Positions 36,901 to 43,976 are shown, counted from the first letter of the stretch. The stretch is DNA of 62,747 nucleotides from Candidatus Saccharimonadota bacterium (GCA_900555675.1 UNSN01000001.1:1-62747); one strand, 5' to 3'. Translations and numbers: made by a program. Notes: a model not told the origin generated them from the sequence alone.

Positions 36901-37990
36901 AGTTCGCTATCCAAAGCTTGATAAAGAGTTTATCTACGGAGAATATAAGAAATTTAAATCCGACAAAAAGAAAAATAACAGGGAATACGGCAGCTTTATT
37001 TTATCGTCAATGAAATATAATTTTACCAACACAAATACTGGTGAAATTGTCTGGCAGGGTAAATCATCCTGCGAAATCATTGATAAAACGATGAAATACA
37101 ATGACTGCTTGATTACGAGAAAAACCGAGATTGGCGATAATCAATTCTATGATCAAACCGTCTACAGTAAAAACTCAGGCAAGAAGATGATAGTAAGAAA
37201 AGCTCACCTACCAGTCAATAGGTACGGTGGATATTCTGGCAAAAAAGCAGCTTACTTTGCGATGATCAATTATTTGAAGCAGTCAAACAAAAAAGAATCT
37301 CCCACAACTGAGATAATCAGCATTCCGACGCAAATATACACCTTAGAGAAGACTCACCCAGGATCGATAGATAAATATATCCAAGATAATTATAAAGATG
37401 CCGTAGTGCTTCTACCAAAAGTACCAATCAACCAAAAAATTGAGTATGACGGCAACGAACAATTCATCGTTGGCAGTAAAGAAGTTACTAACGCCAAACA
37501 ATTAAAACTTCCTTACGATATCGAATATGCCATTGCAATAGCACTAAAGCGCGGAATTCCACGCGTTACGATTTCAGAAGAACAAGCCGACGAAGATGAT
37601 AAATTACGCGACAAACGCAATAGACAAATCGAAAAAAGAGCTAAGGTTATTGATGGAATAAATCGCTTTTGGAAAGTTTACTCTGATAAGCTCGCTAATC
37701 AATATCAACAATTCGGAAAGGCGGGGGATAATGCTCGCAGTGCGGCGCCGGAATATGACAAATTATCAATAGACGACAAGATAAAGGCTATTAAACTAGC
37801 GCTAAGAGCTACCCGCGCCGGGTCTGAGCGTGCTGATATGCAAACAAACTTTCCAGAGCTAAAGTTGCCGAATGGATTCGGAAGAATGCGAGAAACTCTC
37901 GACCCAACCAAACTTACCTTTGTTTACGAATCCATTACCGGGCTACACCGTCGAAAGCTAAACGGAAAATCATTAGGACATAAGCGTTAA
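33983..37990 (+). CDS. cas9: Cas9, type II-A size class
   Basis: 1335 residues (SpCas9 has 1368). RuvC-I SIGLDIGTGSVGWAV with D10; arginine-rich bridge helix at about 47-75; RuvC-II IEMARGEEEK with E744; HNH DCEIDHILPRS with H825; RuvC-III HHAKDAYLAA at 957 with D961. The C-terminus ends in the ESITGLH stretch found in II-A enzymes. All nuclease residues are present, so it should cut both strands of crRNA-matched DNA. First gene of cas9-cas1-cas2-csn2, with cas1 3 nt downstream. Codon use (many ATA, AGA) differs from the arginine and dcw operons, which suggests horizontal acquisition. The PAM cannot be read from the sequence. Confidence 0.98.
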   Translation: MKQSYSIGLDIGTGSVGWAVINEDFSLRRHKHQNMWGANLFNEAQKAELRRSFRSSRRRLARRKRRITLLQQIFNNEICNVDPNFYLRLTESMLYIDDKSSSLDLDANILFSDHTFTDKIYREKYPTIYHLRSELFHNPGKQDIRLIYLALHHIIKYRGNFLIEGGVDGVISSFDSQNLQKFMEFIGAGDKEAKQIKSIFLNQSQTRSARKSSIIQLLQPSADSKNIISEAVGAAIGLKWNAEKLFDDKSLEIKGEFSDKNYEDQRDDIAAAIGDDRYELIETLESVYQWTIFSQFIRKDSCLSDIMVEKYDAYRQDLSDLKGLFRDFLSKKEYKSFFHGDASKFDLYNRHKIDADDLYKSIKKHLGESAKDDARYQRFEKRAELGEFLSRQRIRDNGAIPHQIHQYELEKIIDNQATHYPFLAQNRDKIISIFTFKLPYYIGPLKTGGDFAWSIKKKDGVIYPWNFNEIIDDEASAEEFIGRMRNKCTYLPDKDALPKNSLLYQEYECRNELKNVTVNGKRLSPDIQNRIIDELFTKEYSVNYKKLAKYLYDNQIYDTSSLVITGTADDKSFMSSRKSYIDFTKKIGIEITPENKAAIEEVIKWITLFEDKKILSKKLQKYNDIFSKDQIDSILKLKYTGWGRLSSELLDGIAAHTRYGKMTVIEVMRQCSDNFMQIIQSDRYEFKKIIEDALLKDATPEITYDDIKNLAASPGIKRALWRSVRIIDEIVDTIGYGPKLISIEMARGEEEKVRTKNRYSQLEKMYKELYGKEYNKSDIKPQLENYKDCLDKKKYYLYFLQNGKSAYSGKKLDIENGLKDCEIDHILPRSLTKDDSLDNTVLVLREENQLKLDDYPISPDVQKKMLPIWMSLKNAKFMSQLKFQRLTSQKQLSDDQIYGFINRQLVETRQITKHLARMLTEKYKDSSTEVFTIRAGMSSEYRRIHDLPKCREVNDLHHAKDAYLAATLAQYVKVRYPKLDKEFIYGEYKKFKSDKKKNNREYGSFILSSMKYNFTNTNTGEIVWQGKSSCEIIDKTMKYNDCLITRKTEIGDNQFYDQTVYSKNSGKKMIVRKAHLPVNRYGGYSGKKAAYFAMINYLKQSNKKESPTTEIISIPTQIYTLEKTHPGSIDKYIQDNYKDAVVLLPKVPINQKIEYDGNEQFIVGSKEVTNAKQLKLPYDIEYAIAIALKRGIPRVTISEEQADEDDKLRDKRNRQIEKRAKVIDGINRFWKVYSDKLANQYQQFGKAGDNARSAAPEYDKLSIDDKIKAIKLALRATRAGSERADMQTNFPELKLPNGFGRMRETLDPTKLTFVYESITGLHRRKLNGKSLGHKR

Positions 37991-37993
37991 GAT

Positions 37994-38869
37994 ATGTCTT
38001 GGCGAACTGTAATCGTCAAAAATCGCTGTAAATTAAGCTATAAAAATGATTATATGCTTATTATTAGCGACGGCAATGAAAAAACACTCCACATAAGTGA
38101 AATTGGCACTTTAATAATTGAAAATACCGCTGTTAATCTGACGGCTTATCTACTGTGCGAATTATCTCGCTATAAAGTCAAAGTGATATTCTGCGATCAT
38201 CAGCGTAATCCGTATGGAGAGATAATTCCTTATTACGGATCTCACAATGTAAGCAAACAGATGTCAAAACAAAGCCAGTGGTCGCAATCGACCAAAAACA
38301 GTTTATGGAAAACAATCGTTACTCAAAAGATAATTAAGCAAGCTCAGGCGATCTATAGAGAAACTGGCAATAGTTCCGCCTGTGAAGCGCTAATGAACTT
38401 CGCCGCGAACGTATCTCCCGGAGATCTCACCAATAGGGAAGCTCATGCAGCCAAGCTTTACTTCAAAGAATTGTTTGGTCCAAAATTTTCACGAGACAGT
38501 TCTAATGATATAAATGCGGCATTGAATTATGGCTACGCTATTCTTTTGTCTGCCTTCAATCGAGAGATCACGGCTGCTGGATATTCAACAACTATAGGCG
38601 TCAATCACTGCAATGAATACAACCCGTTCAATCTTACTTGTGACCTCATGGAGTCGTTCAGACCCATAGTCGACAGCGAAGTTTACAAATGCCGCAACTT
38701 TGCGTTCGACGACTTCTTTAAGAGCAGACTGATTGAAATTCTTAACCATAAAGTTGTTATCCTCGGCAAAGAACAGTTCCTGTCAAACGCTATCAGTATC
38801 TACGTGAAGCTATTTTTCAGGACAATGGAAACAGGGGACGACGAGCTACCTGAGTATGAATTAATATAA
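37994..38869 (+). CDS. cas1: Cas1, CRISPR adaptation integrase
   Basis: 291 residues beginning MSWRTVIV as in type II-A Cas1. The metal-binding residues fall at E149 (NREAHAA), H205 (GVNHCNEYNPFNL) and E220 (LMESFRP), the same numbers as I recall for Streptococcus pyogenes Cas1. With Cas2 it inserts new spacers at the leader end. It starts 3 nt after cas9 and ends 2 nt before cas2. Confidence 0.97.
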   Translation: MSWRTVIVKNRCKLSYKNDYMLIISDGNEKTLHISEIGTLIIENTAVNLTAYLLCELSRYKVKVIFCDHQRNPYGEIIPYYGSHNVSKQMSKQSQWSQSTKNSLWKTIVTQKIIKQAQAIYRETGNSSACEALMNFAANVSPGDLTNREAHAAKLYFKELFGPKFSRDSSNDINAALNYGYAILLSAFNREITAAGYSTTIGVNHCNEYNPFNLTCDLMESFRPIVDSEVYKCRNFAFDDFFKSRLIEILNHKVVILGKEQFLSNAISIYVKLFFRTMETGDDELPEYELI

Positions 38870-38871
38870 CT

Positions 38872-39192
38872 ATGAGAGTACGCTATATGAGAATGATTAT
38901 ATTCTTCGACTTACCAATGACCAATGCTAACGAGCGTAAAACATACACCACTTTTCGCAAAAGACTCACTCAAGAAGGATTTGTTATGATGCAACAATCT
39001 GTCTACACTAAATTGGTACTCAATTCCACAAATGAAAAATCAACTCACGACAGAATCAAAAAAATAATACCAGAAAATGGCATAGTTCAATTATTGACCG
39101 TAACCGAAAACCAATTCGCATCGATGGAATATCTGGCTGGAAAATACGATGAATTATCAATTCAAAATACAGACAGGACAGTAATTTTATGA
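38872..39192 (+). CDS. cas2: Cas2, CRISPR adaptation subunit
   Basis: 106 residues with the ferredoxin-like strand MIIFFDLP and the following YTTFRKRLTQEGFVMMQQSVYTKL; the C-terminal strand ends DRTVIL. The start could also be the Met at codon 6 (MRMIIFFDLP). It bridges two Cas1 dimers. The stop overlaps csn2 by 4 nt. Confidence 0.95.
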   Translation: MRVRYMRMIIFFDLPMTNANERKTYTTFRKRLTQEGFVMMQQSVYTKLVLNSTNEKSTHDRIKKIIPENGIVQLLTVTENQFASMEYLAGKYDELSIQNTDRTVIL

Positions 39193-39881
39193 GAATTAAA
39201 GTTTCAGGATTCGATAATACAGTATCGATACCAGAGAATGGGGGAATTGCGACACTAGCCATCCACAATGATTTGTTTTTTAGAAAAATTATAGAAAATA
39301 TACTTGATACATACACAAAAAGAGAAGAGAATAATCGCATTGTGATTTACGACGATGAGCACAATCCGCTAGACATAACAAAAGACTCACTAATAATTAC
39401 CGACATATATTCATACGACTTATCCAGCCGAACTATTACTGCGGCGTTATATAAAAACATTCAGGACAACAGCGATATAGATCAGACAAAAATAGAGCAA
39501 ATAGAATCGAGCATATTTGATATCCTTGATAATATAAATATCGATTTCTCACAAAATTTGAGTTACCAATCAACCATTTCCATGAATGACATCTTAAAGA
39601 TGGCGCATGTGGGACTGGAGGTAAATTTAAGGAATAACTATATTGATAGACTTTATGGTATCATAGATTCAGCGCAACAATTACTGTCAAAACAGCTAGT
39701 AGTTTTGGTCAATCAGCGCCAACTATTATCACATAGTGAGTTGCGAGCTCTTTTACAATACGTAGAAGATAATCATTTTTCAGTACTTTTTATTGAAAAA
39801 ATCTGTAAAGACAAGTTAGACGGCGAAGGACTTTTGTCCATAGATGACGATTTTTATGATTTTAGTACTAATTCACGATAA
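39189..39881 (+). CDS. csn2: Csn2, type II-A adaptation protein
   Basis: 230 residues. The Csn2 pattern is clear in the second half: IFDILDNINIDFSQNLSY, MAHVGLEV, then KQLVVLVNQRQLLSHSELR and HFSVLFIE. Csn2 forms a DNA-end-binding ring that works with Cas1-Cas2 and Cas9 in spacer uptake, and it defines subtype II-A. Overlaps cas2 by 4 nt. The CRISPR leader begins immediately after its stop. Confidence 0.93.
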   Translation: MRIKVSGFDNTVSIPENGGIATLAIHNDLFFRKIIENILDTYTKREENNRIVIYDDEHNPLDITKDSLIITDIYSYDLSSRTITAALYKNIQDNSDIDQTKIEQIESSIFDILDNINIDFSQNLSYQSTISMNDILKMAHVGLEVNLRNNYIDRLYGIIDSAQQLLSKQLVVLVNQRQLLSHSELRALLQYVEDNHFSVLFIEKICKDKLDGEGLLSIDDDFYDFSTNSR

Positions 39882-39930
39882 TACCAGGTAAGCGCTACCG
39901 CGTTTACCTCTGTAAAACCGCACACATGAG
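39882..39930 (+). promoter_or_regulatory. CRISPR leader with junction inverted repeats
   Basis: 49 nt between csn2 and the first repeat. It ends ACATGAG, close to the II-A leader anchoring sequence ATTTGAG. CTGTAAAACC (39910-39919) is the exact complement of GGTTTTACAG (39930-39939), which runs into repeat 1. A second imperfect palindrome is GGTAAGCG (39887-39894) with CGTTTACC (39901-39908). The array promoter is not clear; TTGTCC and TATGAT inside the csn2 end (about 39834-39860) are candidates. Confidence 0.7.
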
Positions 39931-41139
39931 GTTTTACAGTAGTGTTATATTGAATAGTACTGAAACATCGCAAGAGAGCTTATTGAACACTTAGTAGTTT
40001 TACAGTAGTGTTATATTGAATAGTACTGAAACCGACACGGATGTTGCATTAGCGCACGAGGCGTTTTACAGTAGTGTTATATTGAATAGTACTGAAACTC
40101 AGTGTCCCAATACTTATCGCAAAGTCGCGTTTTACAGTAGTGTTATATTGAATAGTACTGAAACTTCGTCGATAGTGTTCCGATATCGTAATTAGTTTTA
40201 CAGTAGTGTTATATTGAATAGTACTGAAACTCATTTTCTATCTGATAGGCGATTGCTTCTGTTTTACAGTAGTGTTATATTGAATAGTACTGAAACTGAA
40301 AGCCGCCGCGCTGGAGAGGATATCGGGTTTTACAGTAGTGTTATATTGAATAGTACTGAAACTTTGGCGGATATGGTCAACCAGGGGACAGCGTTTTACA
40401 GTAGTGTTATATTGAATAGTACTGAAACGATAGACCAAGGGTTTTTTCTAGTGTGTGGGTTTTACAGTAGTGTTATATTGAATAGTACTGAAACCTGACA
40501 AAAAATTCAACACTTTCGACGCAAGTTTTACAGTAGTGTTATATTGAATAGTACTGAAACCGGATTATGAGTTTGTGGTCCATTCTATGAGTTTTACAGT
40601 AGTGTTATATTGAATAGTACTGAAACATTTCAGAGGTAGAGGAGGGATAACAAACAGTTTTACAGTAGTGTTATATTGAATAGTACTGAAACCCAGACCT
40701 CAGTTTTATGAGGAAGTATAAAGTTTTACAGTAGTGTTATATTGAATAGTACTGAAACTGTAGAAAAGTCCAGGGCGGATTTGAGCCGGTTTTACAGTAG
40801 TGTTATATTGAATAGTACTGAAACGATACATACAACCGAGAGGTGACGCTAAATGTTTTACAGTAGTGTTATATTGAATAGTACTGAAACTCATTTAGAT
40901 TTCCTTAGGTTGTTGATTGTGTTTTACAGTAGTGTTATATTGAATAGTACTGAAACCTCATCGATTCGCCCTGAACAGCTCCATTGGTTTTACAGTAGTG
41001 TTATATTGAATAGTACTGAAACAAAAGGCATAGACATTAGCAACTGGCAAGCGTTTTACAGTAGTGTTATATTGAATAGTACTGAAACCACATCACCGTT
41101 GTTATAGTGATCAATCCGGTTTTACAGTAGTGTTATATT
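39931..41139 (+). CRISPR. Type II-A CRISPR array, 18 spacers
   Basis: Eighteen complete 36-nt repeats at an exact 66-nt period (starts 39931, 39997, ... 41053), each beginning GTTTTACAGTAG and ending AGTACTGAAAC, plus a nineteenth at 41119 that matches only 21 nt. All 18 spacers are 30 nt. The degenerate last repeat marks the distal end, so the leader is on the csn2 side and transcription is left to right. Repeats are identical to one another by eye. Spacer 17 (41023-41052) reads as a GH25 lysozyme start (KGIDISNWQ). No spacer obviously matches the rest of this window. Confidence 0.99.
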
Positions 41140-41180
41140 ATATCTAAATTGTTAGGGAACTATAACTCAAGGCGATATTA

Positions 41181-41210
41181 TTGATTTTTCAATGACGGTT
41201 GTGGTAGTAT
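41181..41210 (+). promoter_or_regulatory. Promoter of RNA unit A
   Basis: TTGATT (41181-41186), 18-bp spacer, TAGTAT (41205-41210). The -35 box lies in an ATTGA-TTTT-TCAAT palindrome that is kept in unit B. Confidence 0.5.
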
Positions 41211-41214
41211 GACT

Positions 41215-41269
41215 ATAAGGCAGCAGCGCCCCCTTATGTTAGGGCAAGCGGGCTGTCTTATTTTATTTT
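41215..41269 (+). ncRNA. Candidate small RNA A
   Basis: A single long hairpin: ATAAGGCAGC (41215-41224) pairs with GCTGTCTTAT (41252-41261), 10 bp with one G-U. An inner CGC/GCG pair and a CCC/GGG loop stem follow; the tail is TTTATTTT. It resembles a terminator, but it lies right after a promoter, so the product would be a ~55-nt RNA. Confidence 0.55.
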
Positions 41270-41365
41270 GACTGATGTATTACCCTTAAACATCACCAAA
41301 ACTGTATAAATTTCTAAATTGTTAGGTAGCTATAACCAAAGACAAATATTAATAACAACCGTTTA

Positions 41366-41395
41366 TTGATTTTTCAATGGCGGCTATAGTAATAT
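41366..41395 (+). promoter_or_regulatory. Promoter of RNA unit B
   Basis: TTGATT (41366-41371), 18-bp spacer, TAATAT (41390-41395), at the same place relative to the hairpin as in unit A. Confidence 0.5.
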
Positions 41396-41401
41396 GTCAA
41401 C

Positions 41402-41457
41402 ATAAGGTGTAATGCGCCCCGGGTCTGGTCTCGGAAAGCGGTACGCCTTATTTTATT
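41402..41457 (+). ncRNA. Candidate small RNA B
   Basis: ATAAGGTGTA (41402-41411) pairs with TACGCCTTAT (41442-41451), 10 bp with one U-G. Compared with unit A, the stem bases GCAGC/GCTGT have become GTGTA/TACGC while pairing is kept, which points to selection for structure. Inner GCGCCCC and AAGCGG are conserved. Tail TTTATTG. Confidence 0.55.
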
Positions 41458-41534
41458 GTATATTTAAGCATATTGCGAGATCTAACAAATAGTGATAAAC
41501 TGCAAACGCATGGTTTAAGCATCCATGTGGCCTT

Positions 41535-41568
41535 TCCGCCCTCTGAGAATGAGGGCGGGTTTTATTTA
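41535..41568 (+). terminator. Strong hairpin terminator
   Basis: CCGCCCTC, a 7-nt loop and GAGGGCGG, followed by GTTTTATTT. It is preceded by a weaker ATGG...CCAT hairpin at about 41512-41530. No ORF upstream of it explains it, so it may end a third short RNA or read-through from the RNA units. Confidence 0.75.
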
Positions 41569-41672
41569 TGTACGGCGACGCCATATGGTAAATTATCATT
41601 TTCAGGATAGATTTTACATAAAAAGTATACAAAATGCACGCAAAATGATTACATTTTGTGCGCAACTTTTGC

Positions 41673-41814
41673 TATAATAGAAACACTCAGGCGAGGCACA
41701 TTAACAATTAGAGGATACGCCATTATTATAATGAATTGCAAACCCGAAAAGATAATAAAGATATAAGCTTAACGCCTCGCTTGGCGCTAAGGTCCTCTAA
41801 AGAAAGGAAAGGCC
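41673..41814 (+). promoter_or_regulatory. Promoter and pseudoknot-prone leader of the RHH gene
   Basis: TGC-TATAAT (41673-41678, extended -10) is followed by a ~130-nt leader. Helix 1 pairs 41688-41697 with 41774-41783 (core GCGAGGC/GCCTCGC). Helix 2 pairs 41708-41715 (TTAGAGGA) with 41793-41800 (TCCTCTAA). Their order 1-2-1'-2' is an H-type pseudoknot. A competing local hairpin, CTTA-a-CGCC...GGCG-c-TAAG (41768-41791), would break helix 1. Helix 2 ends about 6 nt before the ribosome binding site AAAGGAAAGG. A second TATAAT (41727-41732) and an 11-codon ORF (41731-41766) also lie in the leader. Confidence 0.6.
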
Positions 41815-42006
41815 ATGCCAATAGTAAATCAAATTGTAAAAAAGAATGGCAAGATTATCAAATCTAAGGTTGACGTACCTACGCCAGTTTATAATGTACG
41901 AATTAAACAGGAAGTATACGAACGCTTAGTTGTGCTAGCCGCAGAGAACGGTCGTAGTGTAACTGGTGAGATAAACTGGAGGCTTGAACAATCTCTTAAA
42001 AAGTAG
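41815..42006 (+). CDS. Ribbon-helix-helix DNA-binding protein
   Basis: 63 residues. The C-terminal half fits an Arc/CopG-type fold: a strand VYNVRIKQEVYERLVVLAAENGRSVTGEINWRLEQSL split as strand-helix-helix, with GRS in the turn. Such proteins bind DNA as dimers and often repress their own promoters. No toxin gene is adjacent, so an antitoxin role has no support. The start ATG 41815 follows AAAGGAAAGG. A terminator lies downstream. Confidence 0.82.
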   Translation: MPIVNQIVKKNGKIIKSKVDVPTPVYNVRIKQEVYERLVVLAAENGRSVTGEINWRLEQSLKK

Positions 42007-42050
42007 TATTATGGCTGAGCGATTGTTGTGATTTGCAGCCGTTGTTGTAT

Positions 42051-42079
42051 AGACACCTCAAAAACGAGGTGTCTTTTTT
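42051..42079 (+). terminator. Terminator of the RHH gene
   Basis: AGACACCTC (42051-42059) pairs with GAGGTGTCT (42066-42074), loop AAAAAC, then a T run. The stop codon of the convergent membrane-protein gene lies inside the T run. Confidence 0.9.
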
Positions 42080-42614
42080 ACGGCTTCGAAAAAAATAATA
42101 AATACACTCCAAATACAAGCTTAATTGCCGAGTCAATATATGCTATCACCTCTAATGAGATATCAGTAAAAATATATCCTACAAAAACATTAATGGCGCA
42201 AATAAGACCTAGATATATCATTGATTTTCCATGCACAAAATAATACGGGAAAAAATGCAGTGCGGTTGCCATCAGTGCCCCCAGCCAAATCAATCTCCAA
42301 TTTTCAGTCGCAAAGAATGGTCCACCCAGCAAAACCATCAAGATAAATAATAAAATAACGGCATATAAGGATACCTTCTTTTGAAATTCACTCGAAGAGC
42401 CATCGGATAACCTATTCAACACCTTTTTATTCATGTTGATTGAGAAAAAACTAATAACATACCCAATGCTAAATATCTGCATATTTATTATTTGCTTTCC
42501 TCCCGTTAAAGTAGCTATTGAAATAATCGCCGCTATTACAATTAGCCACAATCCACACGCTCTCTTATAATTAAATTCCAACTTTTCATCTTTATTATAA
42601 TTTAAAAAAGCCAT
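42078..42614 (-). CDS. Hypothetical membrane protein, five to six helices
   Basis: 178 residues from ATG 42614, chosen because GGAGAT lies 6 nt upstream; the ORF extends 23 codons further without a ribosome binding site. The sequence contains GPFFATENWRLIWLGALMA and repeated hydrophobic segments. It may belong to one of the small DUF membrane families (DUF6609-like, from memory and unverified). No function can be assigned. It sits in the accessory patch between the CRISPR array and the dcw cluster. Confidence 0.65.
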   Translation of the reverse strand: MAFLNYNKDEKLEFNYKRACGLWLIVIAAIISIATLTGGKQIINMQIFSIGYVISFFSINMNKKVLNRLSDGSSSEFQKKVSLYAVILLFILMVLLGGPFFATENWRLIWLGALMATALHFFPYYFVHGKSMIYLGLICAINVFVGYIFTDISLEVIAYIDSAIKLVFGVYLLFFSKP

Positions 42615-42712
42615 AAATATCTCCGATAAAATTATCACTCTTATTATATCACCGCAACGATAAAGCCGAAAAATCGTAAGCATTTAGTATCAACATATGA
42701 TAAACTAATCTC

Positions 42713-43216
42713 ATGGGAACGCTTATATTTATAGCTATAGTAGCTGCAATTATTTTTCTGGTAATTAAAGCAAGGCAGGGGACTGACGACACAAGCCCAA
42801 TTAAAACCCCAATAAAGAAAGAATATGTATACATTAAAAAATCTTGCGCAATGACGCCAAGTGAATTATCGTTTTATAAAACTCTACACGAAGCGATAAA
42901 CGGATGTGTAATTATACCTCAGGCTCATTTAAGCATGTTTTTGGATCACGAGATAAAAGGGCAAAGCTGGAAAGCGGCTTTCGCGAGAATAAACGGCAAG
43001 TCTGTAGATTTTCTAATTTGCACCAATGATATGAAGCCTCTCATAGCTATTGAGCTTGATGATAGTACTCACAATCAGCCCGATCGAAAAACGCGCGACG
43101 ATTTTGTCAATTCGATCATGGCCAATACTAATATACCCCTACTGCGATTTAAGGCAGGCGAATGGAACAGTGAAATAATTAAGCACAGAATCACCCAAGC
43201 TCTTTCGCAAAACTAG
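42713..43216 (+). CDS. DUF2726 domain protein with a membrane anchor
   Basis: 167 residues: an N-terminal membrane segment (2-19), a linker, then a DUF2726 domain: LSFYKTLHEAI, SVDFLICTNDMKPLIAIELDDSTH, and IPLLRFKAGEWN. The D-x(n)-E-L-D layout resembles the nuclease-like PD-(D/E)xK core that this family is thought to share; activity is unproven. A weak -10 (TAAACT, 6 nt before the ATG) would make it leaderless. Confidence 0.78.
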   Translation: MGTLIFIAIVAAIIFLVIKARQGTDDTSPIKTPIKKEYVYIKKSCAMTPSELSFYKTLHEAINGCVIIPQAHLSMFLDHEIKGQSWKAAFARINGKSVDFLICTNDMKPLIAIELDDSTHNQPDRKTRDDFVNSIMANTNIPLLRFKAGEWNSEIIKHRITQALSQN

Positions 43217-43976
43217 CGATTAAAAAACAATAGAACAAAATACGAACTAATTGTTAGTTAATTTTTAAGCGTGCATAAAGCCGAATCGGCTGAATATTTA
43301 TATTGATAAATTTTGCGCAATACAAGCATAAATTATAAATCCGAGCCAATGCAGATAAACCAATACACAACATAAAACACACCAAGCCAGCAAATAGGGC
43401 GATTTATAAAACGATAAACGACAAGTAGGTTGATTTGGTGAAAATGAGATAAATTTATCGCGAAGAAAGACGATGGAATAGTCGTGTTTTAGATATAGTT
43501 TTAATGTCGCACAATGTACCTTTTACGCAATAATAAATACCACACAAAGATGAATATACATATGTCTACATATATTCGCTAACACCTTAAAAACGAACTT
43601 TTTCTAGTAATTCGGCCAGGGGATTCTCTATTATATACAACCTCATAAAACATACCGTCTTTTATAAAAATATACACCAACAAAATACGAACTTAAAAAA
43701 TATTTTTAATTCCAGCACTACACATACTGGAGTGCTACATTGATATTTTTACATCAATATAAACTCTGAGTATGCGCGCCGTAAGTTCGTTAAGTTTTCC
43801 ACAATGCATTTTATATTATTTGACATTTTTATATTTTTATTACCCTACTCCCCTAGCTTATCATTTTGTGATTATTTGACTTTTGCATATTTTTATATTG
43901 TTATATATATTTTCCGCTCCATACAGAAATAGAACAAAAAGAGAACTTACTCTATCCAGAAGAGAAGTTGACCGCC
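43217..43976. other. AT-rich gene-free region with a repeated TACGAACT motif
   Basis: About 760 bp between convergent genes, without an ORF that looks coding. AACAAAATACGAACT occurs twice exactly (43234-43248 and 43679-43693). ACGAACTT occurs again at 43593-43600 and inverted at 43783-43790. Small hairpins: AGCCG-aat-CGGCT (43279-43291) and ATTGAT...ATCAAT (about 43738-43757). Two related T-rich segments start TTATTTGACA and TTATTTGACT (about 43818 and 43873). Confidence 0.5.

Larger units (their letters stand above)
41143..41270 (+). repeat. Paralogous intergenic unit A
   Basis: First of two related units. Shared blocks with unit B: TCTAAATTGTTAGG, CTATAAC, TATTGATTTTTCAATG, then a hairpin with GCGCCCC and AAGCGG, and TTATTTTATT. 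Begins 4 nt after the truncated last CRISPR repeat. Confidence 0.8.
41313..41460 (+). repeat. Paralogous intergenic unit B
   Basis: Second copy, about 170-185 nt downstream of unit A and diverged outside the shared blocks. Confidence 0.8.

Noticed and set aside
40049..41107. ORFs of 60-95 codons on both strands within the CRISPR array
   Set aside because: They are translations of the 36-nt repeat (YSSVILNSTET and SFSTIQYNTTVK units) and have no start signals.
41215..41457. RNA units A and B as ordinary terminators of the CRISPR transcript
   Set aside because: Not fully excluded, but each follows its own promoter-like sequence and the two units share upstream blocks, which terminators do not need.
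41453..41665. 70-codon minus-strand ORF
   Set aside because: It runs through the GC-rich terminator stem and the T-rich tail of RNA unit B, with no ribosome binding site or protein-like composition.
42028..42243. 71-codon plus-strand ORF after the RHH gene
   Set aside because: Crosses the terminator hairpin and is antisense to the membrane-protein gene.
41815..42614. Toxin-antitoxin pair (RHH plus membrane protein)
   Set aside because: The genes are convergent with a strong terminator between them, unlike co-transcribed TA pairs.
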